Shown here in pieces: positions 61,551 through 64,000 of a DNA stretch of 64,000 nt. Origin of the DNA: Hetaerina americana (lineage: Eukaryota; Arthropoda; Insecta; Odonata; Calopterygidae). The notes under the pieces were generated by a model. That model was given only the letters and a program-made list of their open reading frames with translations, was not told the DNA's origin and ran no database searches. A program made the translations under genes and the position numbers. How positions within the stretch are numbered: position 1 is the stretch's first letter; each line of letters opens with the position of its first letter. The stretch covers positions 46,511,475 through 46,575,474 of the forward strand of contig JAKTNV010000003.1 in the NCBI GenBank assembly GCA_022747635.1. The letters are read 5' to 3'.

Positions 61551-62820
61551 AAATGTGAGAGTTCGCACTTCTAACATCGCCTTCTCCCCTTCATCTCCCT
61601 GCGTGCTCTCCTCCTATCCCTCCCGCCTGCTTTCCCTCATCACCGCACCACTCCACATCCCCCCTCCTCGCGCTGCACCCCCTTCTTCTACGACTCGTAA
61701 ATCCCTCCCCGGGCAGCCCCTCCGCACTCCTGAACGCCCTTCTCCCCACCCCTCGACCTCCAACCCCACAAACCACCCCACTCCCCCACCCCCGGCCTCC
61801 CCAATCCTTCCCCCGCCACCCAATCTTCTAGATTGAAACCTGAGGAGATTTTCCCGTCAAGTGTTCCATTGAGGTCGGACAATGGAGTGTCGCGGGAGAA
61901 CGGGAGAAAGGGAGCGGAGGAGGAGGAGGAGAGTGGATGTGTGTTCGGGAGGAGGACGGATGAGGAGGGCGGGGAGGAGGGGGAGGAGGATCGTGTGCGG
62001 GGGAGGGCTGCGCTCCGAAGGCGAGCGGAGAGGTCAACCTGGGCCGTCAGGGGGAGAGAGTTAATGGAGGAGGGAGACGGGAAGCGGGGCCGCCTACCCT
62101 CCTCCACTCTCGCGTCCTTTTACTGCAAGGGTGGTAAGTACCACTGGGAATATTGATAAGCTCCCCGGCCCCCTTCCTCCTGGCCCACCGCCGTCGACCA
62201 ACCCACCTCCCCTCTCTCCCCAGGCGCCAACCCCCTCCCAGTCCGATGAGGCCGGTTTGCCGGGGAGGGAGTGAGGGAGGGAAAGCGAGGGAAGGAGACG
62301 AAGACGGTGGTTGCCGCCGTCGTGTAGGCAGGTCGGTACCGTGAGCAGCGCGATGCTGCTGTTTTGGACAAGAAGGGGGAGGGACTGGGACGAATGCAGA
62401 GATGGCGGGGGAGGGAGACTGGTTACTCGGACTGTGCTCCTACCTACCTTTTTATTTTATTTTTTTTTACCCCTCCAGCTTTAATTCCTCGGCCCCAGAG
62501 GGAGGAGCGTGGTAGGGGGTTTGAGTGAGTGAGCAGGCGGGGATAAAGACAAGGATGGAGCGGGGGAGCGTGTGAATAGGGGTTCGGTGAGGAAGGAACG
62601 GGTGGCGGGTGGACGGCGACCGAGGGTACCGGTGAAAAAGAGTTATTAGGCTAATCCCGTACATGCACTGCGTACTGATACGTGGAGACGTCGGACAATC
62701 CCCTCGACCGCTCCGATAGGGAAGGAGGGCCGTTTCACTCTTTTCCTATACCCCTCCACACCTCGTTGGGGGATTATGTGGTTTATTCCGGAGCCCGGTG
62801 TCGCGCGGAATAGGAGAAAG
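61550..62820. other. GC-rich skewed island with strand switch
   Basis: C-rich on the plus strand to about 61830, then strongly G/A-rich to about 62080, C-rich to 62240, and G-rich again to about 62640. CpG is frequent. Low-complexity frames occur on both strands and no exon is identifiable. Confidence 0.55.
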
Positions 62821-64000
62821 GAAAGCTGATAACTCTAGTAATTAGATATTATGAAAATTTGAGCGGCAACTGGAGGAACGCAGATATTGTTATGTGGAGC
62901 CTCTTTTCTCTTGTTGGTAGAAGAATTTTATGGGCAGAAAGAAGGGGGGGCATTGATACTGACGTGCGAGGGATCAGGGCGAGAGACTCTGTACCTAATC
63001 ACTTCGCGATAATCCCAATAAAAAGTGGTAAATATTTCCATAAGCCGAAATCTTAACCGAAAATGTCACACCACAAAACTTTTGGGAATATTAATCAAAC
63101 ACTATATGATTAGTTAATAGGGGTTGTAAATTGTAGGTACCATATAAATGGTAATCACATATTACGATACATTATTCCACACCCGAAACATATTTTTGTG
63201 TCCAACTATGGTAATAATAATGTCAAATGTGATATCACGTGGACATTGCTTTGGAAAGATTGAGCGTTTTAAAACATTAGCGTGTTTCTTCAGTAATCTT
63301 AGAAAGCTATCTACACTAACATTTGAATTAAATAGTTCGTGTGTGGTTATTTAAGGGGAACTCATGTTAATAAATATGTGTCTACATTTGAATTATTTTA
63401 CTCCATCTAATTCGTCACAAACCCGAGACATGTCAGATTGCACAATGTGAGAGTTTGATTTCTGAAGTCATTAGTCACAGTCAGTGTGCATGTCACGGAC
63501 ATTCCGACGGCTGCAAAGCAAATCAAGATAAGTGAGGTACACACTTAGACATCGAGGGTTTCTACAGGGAGAATAAACAAAAGATATCGAGAACATTTTG
63601 CTGAAAATTATCTACATAAAAGATTGAATAATGCCATTTAACTCAACTAAGAACATTGAAATTTCAACAACTTTATATGATAAAAATAAAAAAAATCAAT
63701 CCTACTCTTGCAAGAATGATATTTTATCCCTTCAGGGTATTTTAAAGGATTAATAACGAGTATTTTCATTTCATTAGTGTTTTGTCAATATGTGAATTAA
63801 ACAGTCGGGTGGGAGTTTTGGTGAACACCGATTGTTGATTGAAAACCTACTTCTGAAATTGGAGAATTAGAAGCCAACTAAAGTAGTTATATAGAAGGAA
63901 AATTTATCAAGTAACTACTCCGATTTTCTTTGATGAACATTGGTGAGTAAGTCTTCCGGACATGAGTCCAAAGGAAAATGTTTTTCCCCAATTAAAACTG
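62820..64000. other. AT-rich DNA, no gene seen
   Basis: Short frames (up to 68 codons) only, without motif. Confidence 0.5.

Overview
This 64 kb window looks like intergenic or intronic chromosomal DNA from an arthropod, most likely an insect. I base this on the mix of mobile elements (a CR1/Jockey-type LINE, several decayed RTE-like LINEs, mariner-like elements, a Penelope-like element, a hAT-type non-autonomous element), the long TA, TG and AG microsatellites, and the absence of bacterial gene density, operons or Shine-Dalgarno signals. I cannot name the species. I found no intact host protein gene, rRNA or tRNA. Nearly all long open frames outside the mobile elements lie in low-complexity C/T- or G/A-rich DNA and are proline-, serine-, arginine- or glycine-rich artefacts of composition.

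Layout. 0.4-2.7 kb: decayed LINE on the plus strand. 16.3-18.7 kb: decayed LINE on the minus strand carrying a recent, apparently perfect 202-bp direct duplication. 25.2-28.1 kb: the best-preserved element, a 5'-truncated CR1/Jockey-type LINE with a 762-codon open frame and a hexanucleotide 3' tail. 34.2-35.3 kb: a 756-bp mariner derivative with 35-bp terminal inverted repeats and TA target duplication, inserted in a TA array; its single frame joins the DNA-binding N-terminus to the extreme C-terminus without the catalytic core. 36.1-36.3 kb: a 229-bp, almost perfect palindrome between TA arrays. 43.8-44.6 kb: a decayed LINE of another clade. 45.1-48.4 kb: repeat modules abutting TA arrays. 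48.6-48.9 kb: mariner transposase C-terminal relic. 51.4-52.2 kb: a 729-bp hAT-like element. 54.45-55.2 kb: a Penelope-like fragment encoding a GIY-YIG domain between inverted arms. 55.25-57.0 kb: another minus-strand LINE relic, with a repeat module inserted into it.

Between these, AT-rich DNA alternates with about sixteen GC- and CpG-rich islands of 0.3-1.9 kb with strong purine/pyrimidine strand asymmetry. They may be regulatory islands or simple-sequence expansions; the sequence alone does not decide.

The most distinctive signal is a set of short modules that repeatedly lie next to TA microsatellites, often in inverted pairs. Three module types and the Penelope-like arms share a stem followed by GAAA, preceded by a GAAGA-like box. 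This resembles the hammerhead ribozyme core known from Penelope-like elements, though every copy here departs from the canonical core.
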